A stretch of DNA of 47,051 bases from Caulobacter sp. (GTDB taxonomy: Bacteria; Pseudomonadota; Alphaproteobacteria; Caulobacterales; Caulobacteraceae). A program made the position numbers and the translations under genes. This document shows positions 16,997 through 27,936 of the stretch, one piece after another. The stretch covers positions 1-47,051 of the forward strand of contig JAMFTA010000075.1 in assembly GCA_026225565.1 (NCBI GenBank), written 5' to 3'. The notes under the pieces are model-generated. The model searched no databases, was not told the DNA's origin, and saw only the letters and a list, made by a program, of their open reading frames with translations. Positions within the stretch are counted from its first letter, which is position 1. The number at the start of each line of letters is the position of its first letter.

Positions 16997-17126
16997 AGCC
17001 AAAATACGGTCGGTCCATTTTACCATCGTTGCGTCTGGCGTTTGAGCGGCGGCCCTGACTTGAGTGTCGGGCGCACCCTCTACGGCGATGCATCGTCGTC
17101 CATCCAAAGGCGCCTCCGGAGGCCAT

Positions 17127-19247
17127 ATGACGGTTCTCAATAAAGCTGCTCTGGCCGGCGCTGACGAGGACGGCCCGGACGCTTTGGCGATGGACGATCT
17201 TTGCATCAACACCATCCGCACCTTGGCCATGGACGCGGTGCAAAAGGCCAACTCGGGCCACCCGGGCGCGCCGATGGCCCTGGCGCCGGTGGCCTATACC
17301 CTGTGGCAGCGATTCCTTCGCTACGACCCGGACGAGCCGAATTGGCCCAACCGCGACCGGTTCGTCCTCTCCAACGGCCACGCCTCCATGCTGCTCTACG
17401 CCATGCTGCACCTGACCGGAGTGAAGGACGCAGGCCGCAAGGGCGAAAAGCTGGCGGTGTCGCTGGACGACATCGAGGCCTTCCGCCAACTCGACAGCAA
17501 ATGCCCCGGCCACCCCGAGCACGGCCTGACCGTGGGGGTCGAGACCACTACCGGGCCCTTAGGCCAGGGCTGCGGCAACAGCGTCGGCATGGCCATGGCC
17601 TCCAAGTGGCTGGCGACCCATTTCAACAAGCCGGACGCCAAGCTGTTCGACTTCGACGTCTTCACCATCTGCGGCGACGGCGACATGATGGAGGGGGTAG
17701 CGAGTGAAGCCGCCTCCCTCGCCGGCCACCTGATGCTCTCTAACCTCTGCTGGATCTACGACAGCAACCGCATCACCATCGAGGGCCACACCGACCTGGC
17801 CTTCAGCGACGATGTGGCCGCCCGCTTCAAGGGCTATGGCTGGAACGTGCTGCACGTGGGCGACGCCAACGACACCGGCCGTCTGGCCGAAGCCTTCCAC
17901 AAGTTCCGCGAACACGAGGACGCCCCGACCCTGATCGTGGTCGACAGCCACATCGGCTATGGCGCCCCCCATAAGCAGGACACCTCAGCCGCCCACAGCG
18001 ATGCCCTGGGGGTTGAGGAAATCCGCCTGGCCAAGCGCCACTACGGCTGGCCCGAAGACTCCGACTTCCTGGTCCCGAAGGGGGTTCCCGAGCATTTCGA
18101 CGCGGGCATGGGCGCGAGGGGACGTAAGCTCCAGACCGACTGGGCGGCTCTATTGAAGACCTATCGCGCCAAGCACGCCGACTTGGCGGCGGAGCTCGAC
18201 CTGATGCGGGCGGGCGACCTGCCGGCCGGCTGGGACAAGGACCTGCCGAGCTTCCCCGCAGACGCCAAGGGCGTGGCCACCCGCGACGCCGGCGCCAAGG
18301 CGATCAACGCCATCGCCAAGACCTGTCCATGGATGATCGGCGGCGCGGCGGACCTGTCGCCCTCCACCAAGACCAACCTGACCTTCGAGGGCGCCGGCAG
18401 CTTCGAGGCGGGCAAATACAGCGGCCGGAACCTGCATTTCGGCATTCGCGAGCACGCCATGGGCGCGGTGGTGAACGGCCTGGCTCTGTGCAGCCTGCGC
18501 CCTTACGGCTCCACCTTCCTGGTCTTCTCCGACTATATGAAGCCGCCGATCCGCCTCGCCGCTCTGATGGAGGCGCCGGCTATCTTCGTCTTCACCCACG
18601 ATTCCATCGGCGTCGGCGAAGACGGTCCGACCCACCAGCCGGTGGAGCAACTGCTTTCACTAAGGGGCGTGCCGGGGCTGATCACCCTGCGCCCCGCCGA
18701 CGCCAATGAGGTGGTGGAGGCCTGGCGGGTGGTCGTCGGTTTGCACAAGCAGCCGGCGGCCCTGGTGTTCAGCCGTCAGCCCATGCCGACCGTGGACCGC
18801 ACGGTTTTCGCCCCCGCATCAGGCGTCGCAAAAGGCGCCTACGTTCTGGCCGACGCCAAACCCGGCAAGCCTGAGGTGATCCTGATGGGGACCGGCAGCG
18901 AAGTGCAGCTGTGCGTACAGGTCTATGAAATCTTGAAGGCCGAGGGCGTGGCCGCCCGGGTGGTCAGTATGCCGTCGTGGGAGCTGTTCGAAAAGCAAGA
19001 CCAGGCCTATCGCGACAGCGTGCTGCCGCCGGCGGTGACGGCGCGGGTCTCGGTGGAGGCCGGCTCGGCGATCGGCTGGGACCGCTATGCGGGCCCGACG
19101 GGCGCTATCATCGGTATGCACACCTTCGGCTCCTCGGCGCCGATCAAAGACCTTATGAACAAGTTCGGCTTCACCCCAGATAAGGTGCTGGCGGCGGCGA
19201 AAGATCAGCTGGCGCAAGCCAAAAAAGCCAAGGAGACGGCGCAGTGA
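17127..19247 (+). CDS. tkt: Transketolase
   Basis: ThDP enzyme moving two-carbon units between ketose and aldose phosphates (xylulose 5-P with ribose 5-P or erythrose 4-P). The 706-residue protein has all the expected motifs: ANSGHPGAPM, DRFVLSNGHAS, TTTGPLGQG, the ThDP/Mg signature CGDGDMMEG and SNLCWIYDSN. In the middle domain, IREHAMG and GEDGPTHQPVEQL are clear. The open frame begins at a GTG at 17064, but ATG 17127 follows GGAGG at a 4-base gap and gives the normal N-terminus. It is the first gene of an eleven-gene carbohydrate operon, and its stop overlaps the GTG start of tal-pgi (GTGA). Confidence 0.97.
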   Translation: MTVLNKAALAGADEDGPDALAMDDLCINTIRTLAMDAVQKANSGHPGAPMALAPVAYTLWQRFLRYDPDEPNWPNRDRFVLSNGHASMLLYAMLHLTGVKDAGRKGEKLAVSLDDIEAFRQLDSKCPGHPEHGLTVGVETTTGPLGQGCGNSVGMAMASKWLATHFNKPDAKLFDFDVFTICGDGDMMEGVASEAASLAGHLMLSNLCWIYDSNRITIEGHTDLAFSDDVAARFKGYGWNVLHVGDANDTGRLAEAFHKFREHEDAPTLIVVDSHIGYGAPHKQDTSAAHSDALGVEEIRLAKRHYGWPEDSDFLVPKGVPEHFDAGMGARGRKLQTDWAALLKTYRAKHADLAAELDLMRAGDLPAGWDKDLPSFPADAKGVATRDAGAKAINAIAKTCPWMIGGAADLSPSTKTNLTFEGAGSFEAGKYSGRNLHFGIREHAMGAVVNGLALCSLRPYGSTFLVFSDYMKPPIRLAALMEAPAIFVFTHDSIGVGEDGPTHQPVEQLLSLRGVPGLITLRPADANEVVEAWRVVVGLHKQPAALVFSRQPMPTVDRTVFAPASGVAKGAYVLADAKPGKPEVILMGTGSEVQLCVQVYEILKAEGVAARVVSMPSWELFEKQDQAYRDSVLPPAVTARVSVEAGSAIGWDRYAGPTGAIIGMHTFGSSAPIKDLMNKFGFTPDKVLAAAKDQLAQAKKAKETAQ

Positions 19248-22072
19248 ATCCCCTTAAACAACTTGAAGCCTGCGGCCAGGCCCCCTGGCTCGATTTTCTC
19301 CTGCGCAGCTTCACCGCCAAGGGCGAGCTGAAGGCGATGATCCAGAGGGATGGTTTGAAGGGGGTCACCTCCAATCCATCGATTTTCCAAAAGGCCATCG
19401 GCGACAGCAACGAATACGCCGGCGCCATCAAGGACTTCCTGGCAGGCGGCGACCGCAGCATCGTGCAGATCTACGAGCACCTGGCCGTGGCCGACATCCA
19501 GGCCGCCGCCGACGTGCTCAATTCGGTCTATGATGAGACGGGCGCCCGCGACGGCTATGTCAGCCTGGAATGCTCGCCCTATCTGGCCAACGACACTGAG
19601 GCCACGGTGACCGAGGCCATGCACCTGTGGGAAAGCGTCAAGCGCCCCAACCTGATGGTCAAGGTGCCCGCCACTCCGGCCGGCGTCCCGGCCATCCGGC
19701 GCATCATCGCCAAGGGCGTCAACGTCAACGTCACCCTCTTGTTCTCCATCGCGGCCTACGAGCAGGTGGTGGAGGCCTATATCGCCGGGCTCGAGGACCT
19801 GAAGGCGGCGGGCGGCGACGTGTCAAAAATCGGCAGCGTGGCCAGCTTCTTCGTCAGCCGCATCGATAGCGCCGTGGATAAGAAGCTGGAGGGCCTGACC
19901 GACCAGGCCGCCGCCGAGACGCTGAAGGGCAAGGTGGCCATCGCCAACGCCAAGGTGGCCTACACCCGCTATCAGGCCCTGTTCTCCGGCCCGCGCTGGG
20001 AGGCCCTGGCTGCCGCCGGCGCCAAGACCCAGCGCCTGCTCTGGGCCTCCACCAGCGTCAAGGACAAGGCGCTGAAGGACACTCTCTATGTGGAGGCCCT
20101 GATCGGCAAGGACACGGTGGACACCATTCCCCCCGCCACCATGGACGCCTTTCGCGACCACGGCCTGGTCAAGGCCGACGCCATTGAGGAGGACGTGGAG
20201 GGCGCCCGCGCCATCCTGTCCGCTCTGAAGGCTCGGGGGATCATCCTGGACGAGGTCACAGACGCCCTGGTCAAGGACGGGGTGCAGCAGTTCGCCGACG
20301 CCTTCGACAAGCTGTTCGGCTCGATCGCCGCCCACCGGCGGGAGATCCTGGGCGACGCCAAGCCGACCCTAGAAATCCTCCCCGGCTCCGAGGCGGCCAA
20401 GGCGGCGTTTGCGGCGGAGACGGAGACCTGGCGCCGGGACGGGCTGATCCGCAAGCTCTGGGCGGTGGACAAGTCCCTCTGGAGCAACAGCGACGAGGCC
20501 CAGTGGGGTGGCTGGCTGGACATCGTGCAAAAGGAGCTGGCCGACACGCCCGCCCTGGACGCCTTCGCCGCCGATGTGAAGGCGCGCGGCTTCACCGATG
20601 TGGTCTTGCTGGGCATGGGCGGATCGAGCCTTGGCCCCGAAGTGCTGAGCGAAACCTTCGGCCGGCAACCGGGGGCGCCGCGTTTTCACATGCTGGACGC
20701 CACCGATCCCCAGCAAATCCACGATATCGACGCGGCGATCGCCATCGAGACCAGCCTATTCATCACCTCCTCCAAGTCCGGCGGCACGCTGGAGCCCAAC
20801 ATCTTCACCGACTATTTCTGGGATCGGGTCGGCAAGGCCATCGGCGCGGACAAGGCCGGCTCCCACTTCGTGGCGGTGACCGATCCCGGCTCGCCCTTCG
20901 ACAAGCGGGCCAAGGCCCTCGGCTTCTCCCACATCTTCTACGGCGTCCCTTCCATCGGCGGCCGCTATTCGGTTCTGTCCAAGTTCGGCCTGGTGCCCGC
21001 GGCGGCCATGGGCATCGACATCAAGCGCTTCCTGGAAACGACGCAGCGGATGGTGCGGGCCTGCGGGGCCGATACGCCGCCAAGCGACAATCCCGGCGTG
21101 CAGCTGGGGGTGGCCCTGGGCGTCGCCGCCGCTAGGCTCGGGCGCGACAAGCTCACGATCATTGCTTCGCCGGGCATCGCCGACCTCGGCGCCTGGCTGG
21201 AACAGTTGACGGCCGAGAGCACCGGCAAGCAGGGCAAGGGGCTGATCCCGCTCGCCAGCGAGCCGCTGGGCGCCGTGGACAGCTACGGCGAGGACCGCTT
21301 CTTCGCCTATCTGGAGCTGTCCGGCCAAGCCGACGCAGCCCAGGAGGCCGCCGTCGCCGCCCTGGCCGCGGCCGGGCACCCCGTCGCCAAGATCGTCGTC
21401 AAGGACATCTGGAGCATCGGTCAGGAGTTCTTCCGCTGGGAGATCGCCACCGCCGTCGCCGGCGCGGTCATCGGCATCAATCCCTTCGATCAACCGGATG
21501 TGGAAGCCAGCAAGAAGAAGACCAGCGCCCTCACCGAGGACTATGAGACGTCCCAGACCCTGCCCAAGGACGAGCCGATCTTTCGCGAGAACGGCATCGC
21601 CCTCTACGCCGATCCGCGCAACGCCGAAGAGCTGGGCAACCACAACACCCTTGAGGGCTATCTGAAGAGCCACTTCGAACGCCTGCGCCCGAGCGACTAC
21701 GCGACCTTCCTCGCCTATCTGAATCGCAATACCGCCCACACCGAGACCCTGACGGAGCTGCGCACCTTCATCCGCGACAAGACCAAGGTCGCCACCTGCC
21801 TCGGGTTCGGGCCGCGCTTCCAGCACTCGACAGGGCAGGCCTACAAGGGCGGGCCCAACACTGGCGTCTTCATGCAGATCACCTGCGACGACCCCAACGA
21901 CATCGATGTGCCGGGCCACCGCTACAGCTTCGGCGTGGTGAAGGCGGCCCAGGCGCGGGGCGACCTGGGCGTCTTGGACGAGCGGGGGCGGCGGACCCTG
22001 CGCGTGCATTTGACGGACGTGGACAAGGGGTTGCCGGAGTTGGCCCGCGCCGTGACGGACGCCCTCGCCTAA
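19244..22072 (+). CDS. tal-pgi: Bifunctional transaldolase / glucose-6-phosphate isomerase
   Basis: Fusion protein of 942 residues. The transaldolase half, about 1-370, has GVTSNPSIF near the N-terminus and the Schiff-base lysine in NLMVKVPAT. The phosphoglucose isomerase half, about 380-942, has GMGGSSLGP and the sugar-phosphate loop [10 protein letters not shown]. It joins the non-oxidative pentose phosphate branch (sedoheptulose 7-P plus glyceraldehyde 3-P to erythrose 4-P plus fructose 6-P) directly to fructose 6-P/glucose 6-P interconversion. Such fusions are known in acetic acid bacteria and some other bacteria. The start is GTG, overlapping the tkt stop, with AAGGAG about 9 bases upstream. 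No frameshift interrupts the junction. Confidence 0.95.
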   Translation: MNPLKQLEACGQAPWLDFLLRSFTAKGELKAMIQRDGLKGVTSNPSIFQKAIGDSNEYAGAIKDFLAGGDRSIVQIYEHLAVADIQAAADVLNSVYDETGARDGYVSLECSPYLANDTEATVTEAMHLWESVKRPNLMVKVPATPAGVPAIRRIIAKGVNVNVTLLFSIAAYEQVVEAYIAGLEDLKAAGGDVSKIGSVASFFVSRIDSAVDKKLEGLTDQAAAETLKGKVAIANAKVAYTRYQALFSGPRWEALAAAGAKTQRLLWASTSVKDKALKDTLYVEALIGKDTVDTIPPATMDAFRDHGLVKADAIEEDVEGARAILSALKARGIILDEVTDALVKDGVQQFADAFDKLFGSIAAHRREILGDAKPTLEILPGSEAAKAAFAAETETWRRDGLIRKLWAVDKSLWSNSDEAQWGGWLDIVQKELADTPALDAFAADVKARGFTDVVLLGMGGSSLGPEVLSETFGRQPGAPRFHMLDATDPQQIHDIDAAIAIETSLFITSSKSGGTLEPNIFTDYFWDRVGKAIGADKAGSHFVAVTDPGSPFDKRAKALGFSHIFYGVPSIGGRYSVLSKFGLVPAAAMGIDIKRFLETTQRMVRACGADTPPSDNPGVQLGVALGVAAARLGRDKLTIIASPGIADLGAWLEQLTAESTGKQGKGLIPLASEPLGAVDSYGEDRFFAYLELSGQADAAQEAAVAALAAAGHPVAKIVVKDIWSIGQEFFRWEIATAVAGAVIGINPFDQPDVEASKKKTSALTEDYETSQTLPKDEPIFRENGIALYADPRNAEELGNHNTLEGYLKSHFERLRPSDYATFLAYLNRNTAHTETLTELRTFIRDKTKVATCLGFGPRFQHSTGQAYKGGPNTGVFMQITCDDPNDIDVPGHRYSFGVVKAAQARGDLGVLDERGRRTLRVHLTDVDKGLPELARAVTDALA

Positions 22073-22095
22073 CCCTTCAAGTTCGGAGCGATCCC

Positions 22096-23124
22096 ATGCA
22101 AATCGGCGTAATCGGCCTCGGTCGGATGGGCGGCAACATTTCCCGCCGCTTGATGAAGGCCGGCCACAGTTGCGTGGTGTTCGACGTGAACGCCCAGGCC
22201 CGCGCCGCCTTGGCCAAGGATGGGGCGACCGACGCCGCCTCCCTGGCCGACCTGGTCAGGGCTCTGGAGGCGCCCCGCGCCATCTGGGTGATGCTGCCCG
22301 CCGGCAAGATCACCGAGGATACGGTGGAGGCCCTGGGCGGCCTCTTGCAAGCCGGCGACATCGTCATCGACGGCGGCAACTCCTTCTACAAGGACGATAT
22401 CCGTCGGGCCAAAGCCCTGGCCGACAAGCAGATCAGCTATGTGGACTGCGGCACCTCCGGCGGCGTCTGGGGCATCGGTCGCGGCTACTGCATGATGATC
22501 GGCGGCCCGAAGGCGGCGGTGGATCGCCTGGACCCAATCTTCGCCGCCCTTGCCCCCGGCGTCGGCGACATCCCTCGGACGCCAGGGCGCGAGACACTCG
22601 ATCCCCGCGCCGAGCAGGGCTACATCCACGCCGGCCCCACGGGGGCCGGCCACTTCGTCAAGATGGTGCATAACGGCATCGAATACGGGCTGATGCAGGC
22701 CTATGCCGAGGGCTTCGACATCCTTCGCAACAAGGATTCCAAAGACCTGCCCGAGGACGAGCGGTTCGAGCTGAACGTGCCCGATATCGCCGAGGTCTGG
22801 CGGCGGGGCAGCGTGGTGTCATCCTGGCTCTTGGACCTGGGCGCCATCGCCCTGGCCAAGGATCCGAACCTGGACAACTTCTCAGGCTATGTACAGGATT
22901 CCGGCGAGGGTCGCTGGACGGTGGAGGCCGCGATCGAAGAGGCGGTGCCGGCGGATGTTCTGACCGCTTCTCTCTATGCCCGCTTCCGCTCCCGCCAAGA
23001 GCACACCTTCGCCGAAAAGGTCCTATCGGCGATGCGCTTCGGCTTTGGCGGCCATCTGGAGGGACAGGAACCCATCGACCCGCAGGAGGCCAAGGAGCGG
23101 GTGGCCGCAAAGGCGGCGCAATAG
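22096..23124 (+). CDS. gnd: 6-phosphogluconate dehydrogenase, decarboxylating (short form)
   Basis: Oxidises and decarboxylates 6-phosphogluconate to ribulose 5-phosphate. The N-terminal cofactor motif is GLGRMGGN at residues 7-14, followed by [11 protein letters not shown] and CGTSGGVWG, which line the substrate site. The catalytic lysine and asparagine are in [14 protein letters not shown]. At 342 residues it belongs to the short YqeC/GndA-like class, not the 470-residue enterobacterial type; short forms often prefer NAD, which is not tested here. GGAG lies 7 bases before ATG 22096. The gene sits between tal-pgi and zwf, two bases before the zwf start. Confidence 0.95.
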   Translation: MQIGVIGLGRMGGNISRRLMKAGHSCVVFDVNAQARAALAKDGATDAASLADLVRALEAPRAIWVMLPAGKITEDTVEALGGLLQAGDIVIDGGNSFYKDDIRRAKALADKQISYVDCGTSGGVWGIGRGYCMMIGGPKAAVDRLDPIFAALAPGVGDIPRTPGRETLDPRAEQGYIHAGPTGAGHFVKMVHNGIEYGLMQAYAEGFDILRNKDSKDLPEDERFELNVPDIAEVWRRGSVVSSWLLDLGAIALAKDPNLDNFSGYVQDSGEGRWTVEAAIEEAVPADVLTASLYARFRSRQEHTFAEKVLSAMRFGFGGHLEGQEPIDPQEAKERVAAKAAQ

Positions 23125-23126
23125 CC

Positions 23127-24737
23127 ATGGCCGACGATCAGACCCATCGCACTGCCGCTCGAACTCCCGCCGCGGCTGAGCCGCACCACCACCCGAGGCC
23201 GGCCGCCCCCTGCGCCATGGTCTTGTTCGGCGCCACCGGCGATCTGGCTAAGCGCCTGGTTGTGCCGGCCCTTTATAACCTCGCCTGCTCGGGCATTCTG
23301 CCTGAGCATTTCGCCCTGATCGGCGTGGCCCGAGGCGAGGACGATGTGGCAGCCTGGAGCAAGTCCCTCCATGAGGCGCTGATAAGCTTTGTGACCAGCA
23401 AATCGGGCACCTTCAACACCGATCGCATCGATGACGCGGCATGGAAGCGGCTGGTGGACGGGATGTCGTTCGTGCAGGGCGATCTGACCAAGCCTGAGCT
23501 CTATGAAGAGCTTCGCAGCGCCTTGGACGTGGCGGAAAAGACCCACGGCACGGCCGGCAACGCGATCTTCTACCTCGCTGTCGCCGACCCGTTGTTCGGG
23601 CCGGTGATCGATCAACTCGGCAAGGCCAAGCTGGTGGAGCAGACGCACCGGGAGGGCAAGCACGGTCGCACCTGGCGGCGGGTGGTGATCGAAAAGCCGT
23701 TCGGGCACAGCCTGGAGTCCGCCCGCGCCCTGGACGCCGACATCCTGAAAACCCTGACCGAAGACCAGATCTTCCGCATCGACCATTTCCTCGGCAAGGA
23801 CACGGTGCAGAGCATCATGGCCTTCCGCTTCGCCAACGGCCTGTTCGAGCCCCTGTGGAACCGCGACCGTATCGATCACGTGCAGATCACCGCCGCGGAG
23901 ACCGTCGGCGTCGAACAGCGCGGTGAATTCTACGAGCATACCGGCGCCCTGCGCGACATGACGCCCAACCATCTGTTGAGTCTGCTCACCCTGGTGGCCA
24001 TGGAGCCGCCAAGCGGCTTTGACGCCGCCTCGGTGCGCGCCCGCAAGGCGGAAGTGCTGAGCGCCATCGCCGCCGCCGATCCGGCCAGGGCGGTGCGCGG
24101 CCAGTACGGCGCCGGCGATGTCGGCGGCGCGGCCAAGGCGGCCTATCGCCAAGAGCCCCATGTGGCGCCCGACTCAAACACCGAGACCTACGCCGCCCTG
24201 GAGCTGCACATCGACAACTGGCGCTGGGCCGGGGTGCCCTTCTTCCTACGCACCGGCAAGCACCTGTGCGGGCGCATGACCGAGATCGCCATCCGTTTCA
24301 AACAGGCGCCCTATTCGGTGTTTCGCGGCACGCCGGTGGAGTCGCTGAAGCCCAATTGGCTGGTGATCCGCATCGCCCCTGGCGAGTGCATCTCCTTGCA
24401 GTTCGAGGTGAAGCGGCGCGGTCCGGTGGTGAACCTGGCGGCAGTGAAGATGCAGTTCGAGTATGACGACTGGTTCGAGAAGCAGCCCAACGTCGGCTAC
24501 GAGACCCTGCTCTATGACGTCATGATCGGCGATCCCACCCTGTTCATGCGCGCCGACATGGTGGAGCAGGGCTGGCGCATCGTGCAGCCTTTGCTGGACG
24601 CCTGGGCCGCCAAGGCGCCCGACTTTCCCAACTACGCCTCGGGCTCTGAGGGGCCCAAGGCCGCCGACGACCTGATCGGCCGAAATGGCGACCGGGCGTG
24701 GCGTTCGATCAGCGACGCTTGCGGAAATGTCGAATGA
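23127..24737 (+). CDS. zwf: Glucose-6-phosphate 1-dehydrogenase
   Basis: First step of the oxidative pentose phosphate pathway, glucose 6-P to 6-phosphogluconolactone. The 536-residue protein has the Rossmann motif GATGDLAKR at 36-44, VIEKPFG, and the active-site signature RIDHFLGKD. It is longer than the usual 490 residues because of a His/Pro/Ala-rich N-terminal tail of about 30 residues before the first strand; a start at the methionine just before VLFGATGD cannot be excluded. The gene begins two bases after gnd and its stop overlaps the next start by four bases. Its product is used by pgl three genes further down. Confidence 0.96.
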   Translation: MADDQTHRTAARTPAAAEPHHHPRPAAPCAMVLFGATGDLAKRLVVPALYNLACSGILPEHFALIGVARGEDDVAAWSKSLHEALISFVTSKSGTFNTDRIDDAAWKRLVDGMSFVQGDLTKPELYEELRSALDVAEKTHGTAGNAIFYLAVADPLFGPVIDQLGKAKLVEQTHREGKHGRTWRRVVIEKPFGHSLESARALDADILKTLTEDQIFRIDHFLGKDTVQSIMAFRFANGLFEPLWNRDRIDHVQITAAETVGVEQRGEFYEHTGALRDMTPNHLLSLLTLVAMEPPSGFDAASVRARKAEVLSAIAAADPARAVRGQYGAGDVGGAAKAAYRQEPHVAPDSNTETYAALELHIDNWRWAGVPFFLRTGKHLCGRMTEIAIRFKQAPYSVFRGTPVESLKPNWLVIRIAPGECISLQFEVKRRGPVVNLAAVKMQFEYDDWFEKQPNVGYETLLYDVMIGDPTLFMRADMVEQGWRIVQPLLDAWAAKAPDFPNYASGSEGPKAADDLIGRNGDRAWRSISDACGNVE

Positions 24738-25558
24738 GCCGCGCCAAAGACATCCGCCTCTTGCTGTCGGACGTGGACGGCACCCTGGTGACCAAGGACA
24801 AGGTGCTGACGCCGGGCGCCATCGCGGCCGCGACGCTGCTGCGCGAGGCCGGGATCGCCCTGGCCGTCACCTCCAGCCGCCCGCCCCTGGGTATGCGGAT
24901 GCTGGTGGAGCCCCTGGGGCTGATCCTGCCGCTTGGCGGCTGCAACGGCGGCGTATTGGTCAACCCCGACATGTCGGTGATCGAGACCCGGCTGATCGAC
25001 CCGGCCGCGGCCCGTATCGTCGTCGACTTCCTTTTGCGACAGGGGCTGGACGTCTGGGTCTACACCGAAACCGAGTGGATGGTGCGCGACCCCGCCGCCC
25101 CGCACGTGGCCCGCGAGCGCTTCATCCTGCAGTTCGACGCAACGGTGGTGGCGAGCTTCACCGACGCCCATCTCTCTCATGCTGTGAAGATCGTCGGGGT
25201 TTCGGACGACTTCCCGCTGATCGCCGCCAGCGAGGCGGCGGCCCAGGCCCTGCTTGGCGCTACCGCCAGCGCCACCCGCTCGGCCGCCTATTTCCTCGAT
25301 GTCACCAACCCGCTCGCCAACAAGGGCCAGATCGTCCACACCCTAGCCGAGCGGCTGAACATCGCGCCCCAAGAGATCGCCACCATCGGCGACATGCCAA
25401 ACGACGTTCTGATGTTCAAACAGAGCGGCTTCTCCATCGCCATGGGCAACGCCGACGACGAGGTGAAATCCCAGGCCTGCGTCGTCACCGACAGCAATGA
25501 GAACGACGGGTTCGCCAAGGCGGTCAGCCGCTTCCTGCTGGCGGCCAACGCCGCGTGA
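24734..25558 (+). CDS. HAD-IIB (Cof-like) sugar-phosphate phosphatase
   Basis: Cof-type haloacid-dehalogenase phosphatase of 274 residues. Motif I, DVDGT, holds the nucleophile and acid/base aspartates. Motif II is TSSR, the motif III lysine is probably in the NPLANKGQIV segment, and motif IV is GDMPND. A C2-type cap lies between motifs II and III. The start ATG overlaps the zwf stop (ATGA), and the open frame further upstream is inside zwf. Substrate is unknown. Its place among pentose phosphate enzymes suggests it hydrolyses a sugar phosphate or a toxic side product of these enzymes, but this is inference. Confidence 0.9.
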   Translation: MSRAKDIRLLLSDVDGTLVTKDKVLTPGAIAAATLLREAGIALAVTSSRPPLGMRMLVEPLGLILPLGGCNGGVLVNPDMSVIETRLIDPAAARIVVDFLLRQGLDVWVYTETEWMVRDPAAPHVARERFILQFDATVVASFTDAHLSHAVKIVGVSDDFPLIAASEAAAQALLGATASATRSAAYFLDVTNPLANKGQIVHTLAERLNIAPQEIATIGDMPNDVLMFKQSGFSIAMGNADDEVKSQACVVTDSNENDGFAKAVSRFLLAANAA

Positions 25559-25577
25559 ACCTTAAAGGAGAGCGCCC

Positions 25578-26522
25578 ATGACGCCCCGCGTGAAAGAGAT
25601 CCTCAGCTGGTACGGCGCCGACAGCCCCGGAACCCTGACAAACCTCGCCCGCATCCTCAATCACGGGCGGCTGGGCGGCACGGGCAAGCTGGTGATCCTG
25701 CCAGTGGATCAGGGGTTCGAGCACGGCCCCGCGCGCTCATTCGCGCCCAATCCGCCGGCCTATGATCCCCGCTATCACTTCGAGCTGGCGATCGAGGCCG
25801 GCTGCAACGCCTATGCCGCGCCGCTGGGCTTTCTGGAGGCCGGGGCTCGCGACTATGTGGGCGAGGTTCCGCTGATCCTGAAGCTTAACGACGCCGATAG
25901 TCTGCTCGATGAAAAGGACCCCAACCAGGCCCTGACCGGCAGCGTTTCGGACGCCCTTCGCCTGGGCTGCTCAGCCATCGGCTTCACCATCTATCCAGGG
26001 TCTGGCCATCAGCTGGAGATGTACGGGCAGATCCGCGATCTCGCCGAGGAAGCCAAGGCTGCGGGCCTTGTGGTGGTGATCTGGTCCTATCCGCGGGGCT
26101 CGGGCCTCAGCAAGGAGGGCGAAACGGCCATCGACGTCTGCGGCTACGCGGCCCAGATCGCCGCCCAGCTGGGCGCCCACATCGTCAAGGTCAAGCTCCC
26201 TTCCGCCCACATCGAACAGGACGCGGCGCGCAAGGTCTATCAGGATCAGCAGATCCCCATCGCCACCCAGGCCGAGCGCGTGCGCCACGTGGTGCAGTGC
26301 GCCTTCGCCGGCCGGCGCATCCTGATCTTCTCGGGCGGCGCGGCCAATTTCGACGACGACGCGCTTCTGGCGGAAATCCGCGCCATCCATGCGGGCGGCG
26401 GCTTCGGCTCGATCCTCGGCCGCAACTCCTTCCAGCGCACCAAGGAGAAGGCGCTGAAGCTACTGGGCGAAGTGATGGACATCTATGCCGGAGTCCCGGC
26501 CGCCGGGGCGCCGGCCGCCTGA
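25578..26522 (+). CDS. fbaB: Class I fructose-bisphosphate aldolase (DhnA/FbaB type)
   Basis: Schiff-base aldolase of the archaeal-type class I family, 314 residues. The family pattern is visible in [12 protein letters not shown] near the N-terminus, the Schiff-base lysine region HIVKVKLPS, and the phosphate-binding FSGGAAN and GRNSFQR segments. It would interconvert fructose 1,6-bisphosphate with triose phosphates; some members also handle sedoheptulose bisphosphate. A strong AAAGGAG precedes ATG 25578. No phosphofructokinase or fructose bisphosphatase gene is in the operon. It overlaps the rpe start by one base (TGATG). Confidence 0.93.
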   Translation: MTPRVKEILSWYGADSPGTLTNLARILNHGRLGGTGKLVILPVDQGFEHGPARSFAPNPPAYDPRYHFELAIEAGCNAYAAPLGFLEAGARDYVGEVPLILKLNDADSLLDEKDPNQALTGSVSDALRLGCSAIGFTIYPGSGHQLEMYGQIRDLAEEAKAAGLVVVIWSYPRGSGLSKEGETAIDVCGYAAQIAAQLGAHIVKVKLPSAHIEQDAARKVYQDQQIPIATQAERVRHVVQCAFAGRRILIFSGGAANFDDDALLAEIRAIHAGGGFGSILGRNSFQRTKEKALKLLGEVMDIYAGVPAAGAPAA

Positions 26523-27208
26523 TGCCGGACGCCGCCGCCCAGCGGGAGATCATCATCGCCCCGTCGATCCTTTCGGCGGACTTCGGCCGGTTGGCCGAAG
26601 AGGTTAAGGCAGTGGACGCAGCGGGCGCGGACTGGATCCATGTGGACGTGATGGACGGGCGTTTCGTGCCCAACATCTCCTTCGGCCCGGTGGTGATCGA
26701 GGCGGTGCGGCGGGCGACCGAGAAGCCCCTGAACGTCCACCTGATGATCGTCGAGCCGGAACGCTACCTGGCCGACTTCGCCAAGGCCGGCGCCGACCAT
26801 ATCCTGGTGCAGGCCGAACCCGGCTCGACCATCCACCTGCACCGGGTGCTGTCGCAGATCAAGGAACTCGGCAAGAAGGCGGGGGTGGTGCTCGATCCCG
26901 CCACGCCCATCGAGATGATCCAATACGTGCTGCCGCTGTGCGACGTGGTTCTGGTGATGACCGTCAATCCGGGATTTGGCGGGCAAACGTTCCTGCCCGA
27001 GATGCTGCCCAAGATCGAAAAGCTGCGCCGGCTCTGCGATGAGCGTGGCCTGAACCCGGTGATCGAGGTCGATGGCGGGCAGAATGCCGCGAACGCCCAC
27101 GCCGCGGTTGCGGCCGGCGCCGCCGCTATCGTCGCCGGCAGCGCCATCTTCGGCCAGCCGGACTATGCCGCGGCCATCGCCGCCATTCGCCAAGGATGCC
27201 GCCCATGA
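26522..27208 (+). CDS. rpe: Ribulose-phosphate 3-epimerase
   Basis: Interconverts ribulose 5-P and xylulose 5-P, linking the oxidative branch to transketolase. The 228-residue TIM-barrel protein has all the family motifs: [22 protein letters not shown] (metal His and Asp), [17 protein letters not shown] and EVDGG. The ATG at 26522 overlaps the aldolase stop; the longer open frame upstream lies inside the aldolase gene and is not used. The stop overlaps the pgl start by four bases. Ribose-5-phosphate isomerase, the other enzyme acting on ribulose 5-P, is absent from the window. Confidence 0.97.
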   Translation: MPDAAAQREIIIAPSILSADFGRLAEEVKAVDAAGADWIHVDVMDGRFVPNISFGPVVIEAVRRATEKPLNVHLMIVEPERYLADFAKAGADHILVQAEPGSTIHLHRVLSQIKELGKKAGVVLDPATPIEMIQYVLPLCDVVLVMTVNPGFGGQTFLPEMLPKIEKLRRLCDERGLNPVIEVDGGQNAANAHAAVAAGAAAIVAGSAIFGQPDYAAAIAAIRQGCRP

Positions 27209-27936
27209 CCGATGCTCTCGATATCAAGGTTGAGGTCCTGGTCGATCCGAACGCCCTGGCCGAGCGGGTGGCGGCGTGGATGCTGGAGTTGGCCTTGGCC
27301 AAGGCGGGGACCTTCGCCATCTGCCTCTCGGGCGGATCGACGCCGGAAATCCTCTATCAACGCCTGGCGCAGGCGCCCTACCGCGACGCCTTTCCGTGGG
27401 ATCGCACCCACCTCTTCTGGGGCGATGAGCGGTTCGTGCCCAAGAGCGACGACCTCAGCAATTACAAGATGGTGCGGGAGGCTTTGCTCGACCACGCGCC
27501 GATCCCCGCCGCCAATATCCACGCCGTTGAGACCGAGGGGCTCAGCCCCGAAGAGTCCGCCGCCGCCTATGCGCGCGATCTGCAGGTCTTCTACGGCGCC
27601 GACCGGTTCGATCCCGCGCGGCCGCTATTCGACGTCAATATTCTTGGCCTGGGCACGGACGGCCACACCGCCTCCCTATTTCCGGACAATGCGGTGCTGG
27701 AGGAGCGGGAAAAGTGGGTCGCCGCGGTGATCGGGGCCAAGACCGAGGCGCGCATCACCATGACCTACCCCGTTCTGGAGAGCTGCGCCCACGGCGCCTT
27801 CCTGGTCGATGGGGCGGGGAAGGCGGATATCCTCAAAAAGCTCCTAGCCGGCGATCAAAGCCTGCCCGCCGCTCATTTGCGTCCGACGGGCGAACTGTTG
27901 CTGTTCGCCGACGCCGCCGCGAAGGGCGCGTCATGA
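27205..27936 (+). CDS. pgl: 6-phosphogluconolactonase
   Basis: Hydrolyses 6-phosphoglucono-lactone from Zwf to 6-phosphogluconate for Gnd. The 243-residue protein belongs to the NagB-like family, with [12 protein letters not shown], the active-site [22 protein letters not shown] and [14 protein letters not shown]. Two in-frame ATGs are close, at 27196 and 27205; the second overlaps the rpe stop (ATGA), and AAGGA sits 8 bases before it, so it is chosen. Its stop overlaps manA by four bases. Confidence 0.95.
   Translation: MTDALDIKVEVLVDPNALAERVAAWMLELALAKAGTFAICLSGGSTPEILYQRLAQAPYRDAFPWDRTHLFWGDERFVPKSDDLSNYKMVREALLDHAPIPAANIHAVETEGLSPEESAAAYARDLQVFYGADRFDPARPLFDVNILGLGTDGHTASLFPDNAVLEEREKWVAAVIGAKTEARITMTYPVLESCAHGAFLVDGAGKADILKKLLAGDQSLPAAHLRPTGELLLFADAAAKGAS

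Noticed and set aside
17064..17126. GTG start 21 codons before the chosen tkt start
   Set aside because: No ribosome binding site, and the added residues do not resemble a transketolase N-terminus; ATG 17127 has GGAGG at ideal distance.
20756..22009. 417-codon antisense open frame opposite the phosphoglucose isomerase domain
   Set aside because: Same shadow pattern in high-GC DNA; the plus strand encodes a clear enzyme here.
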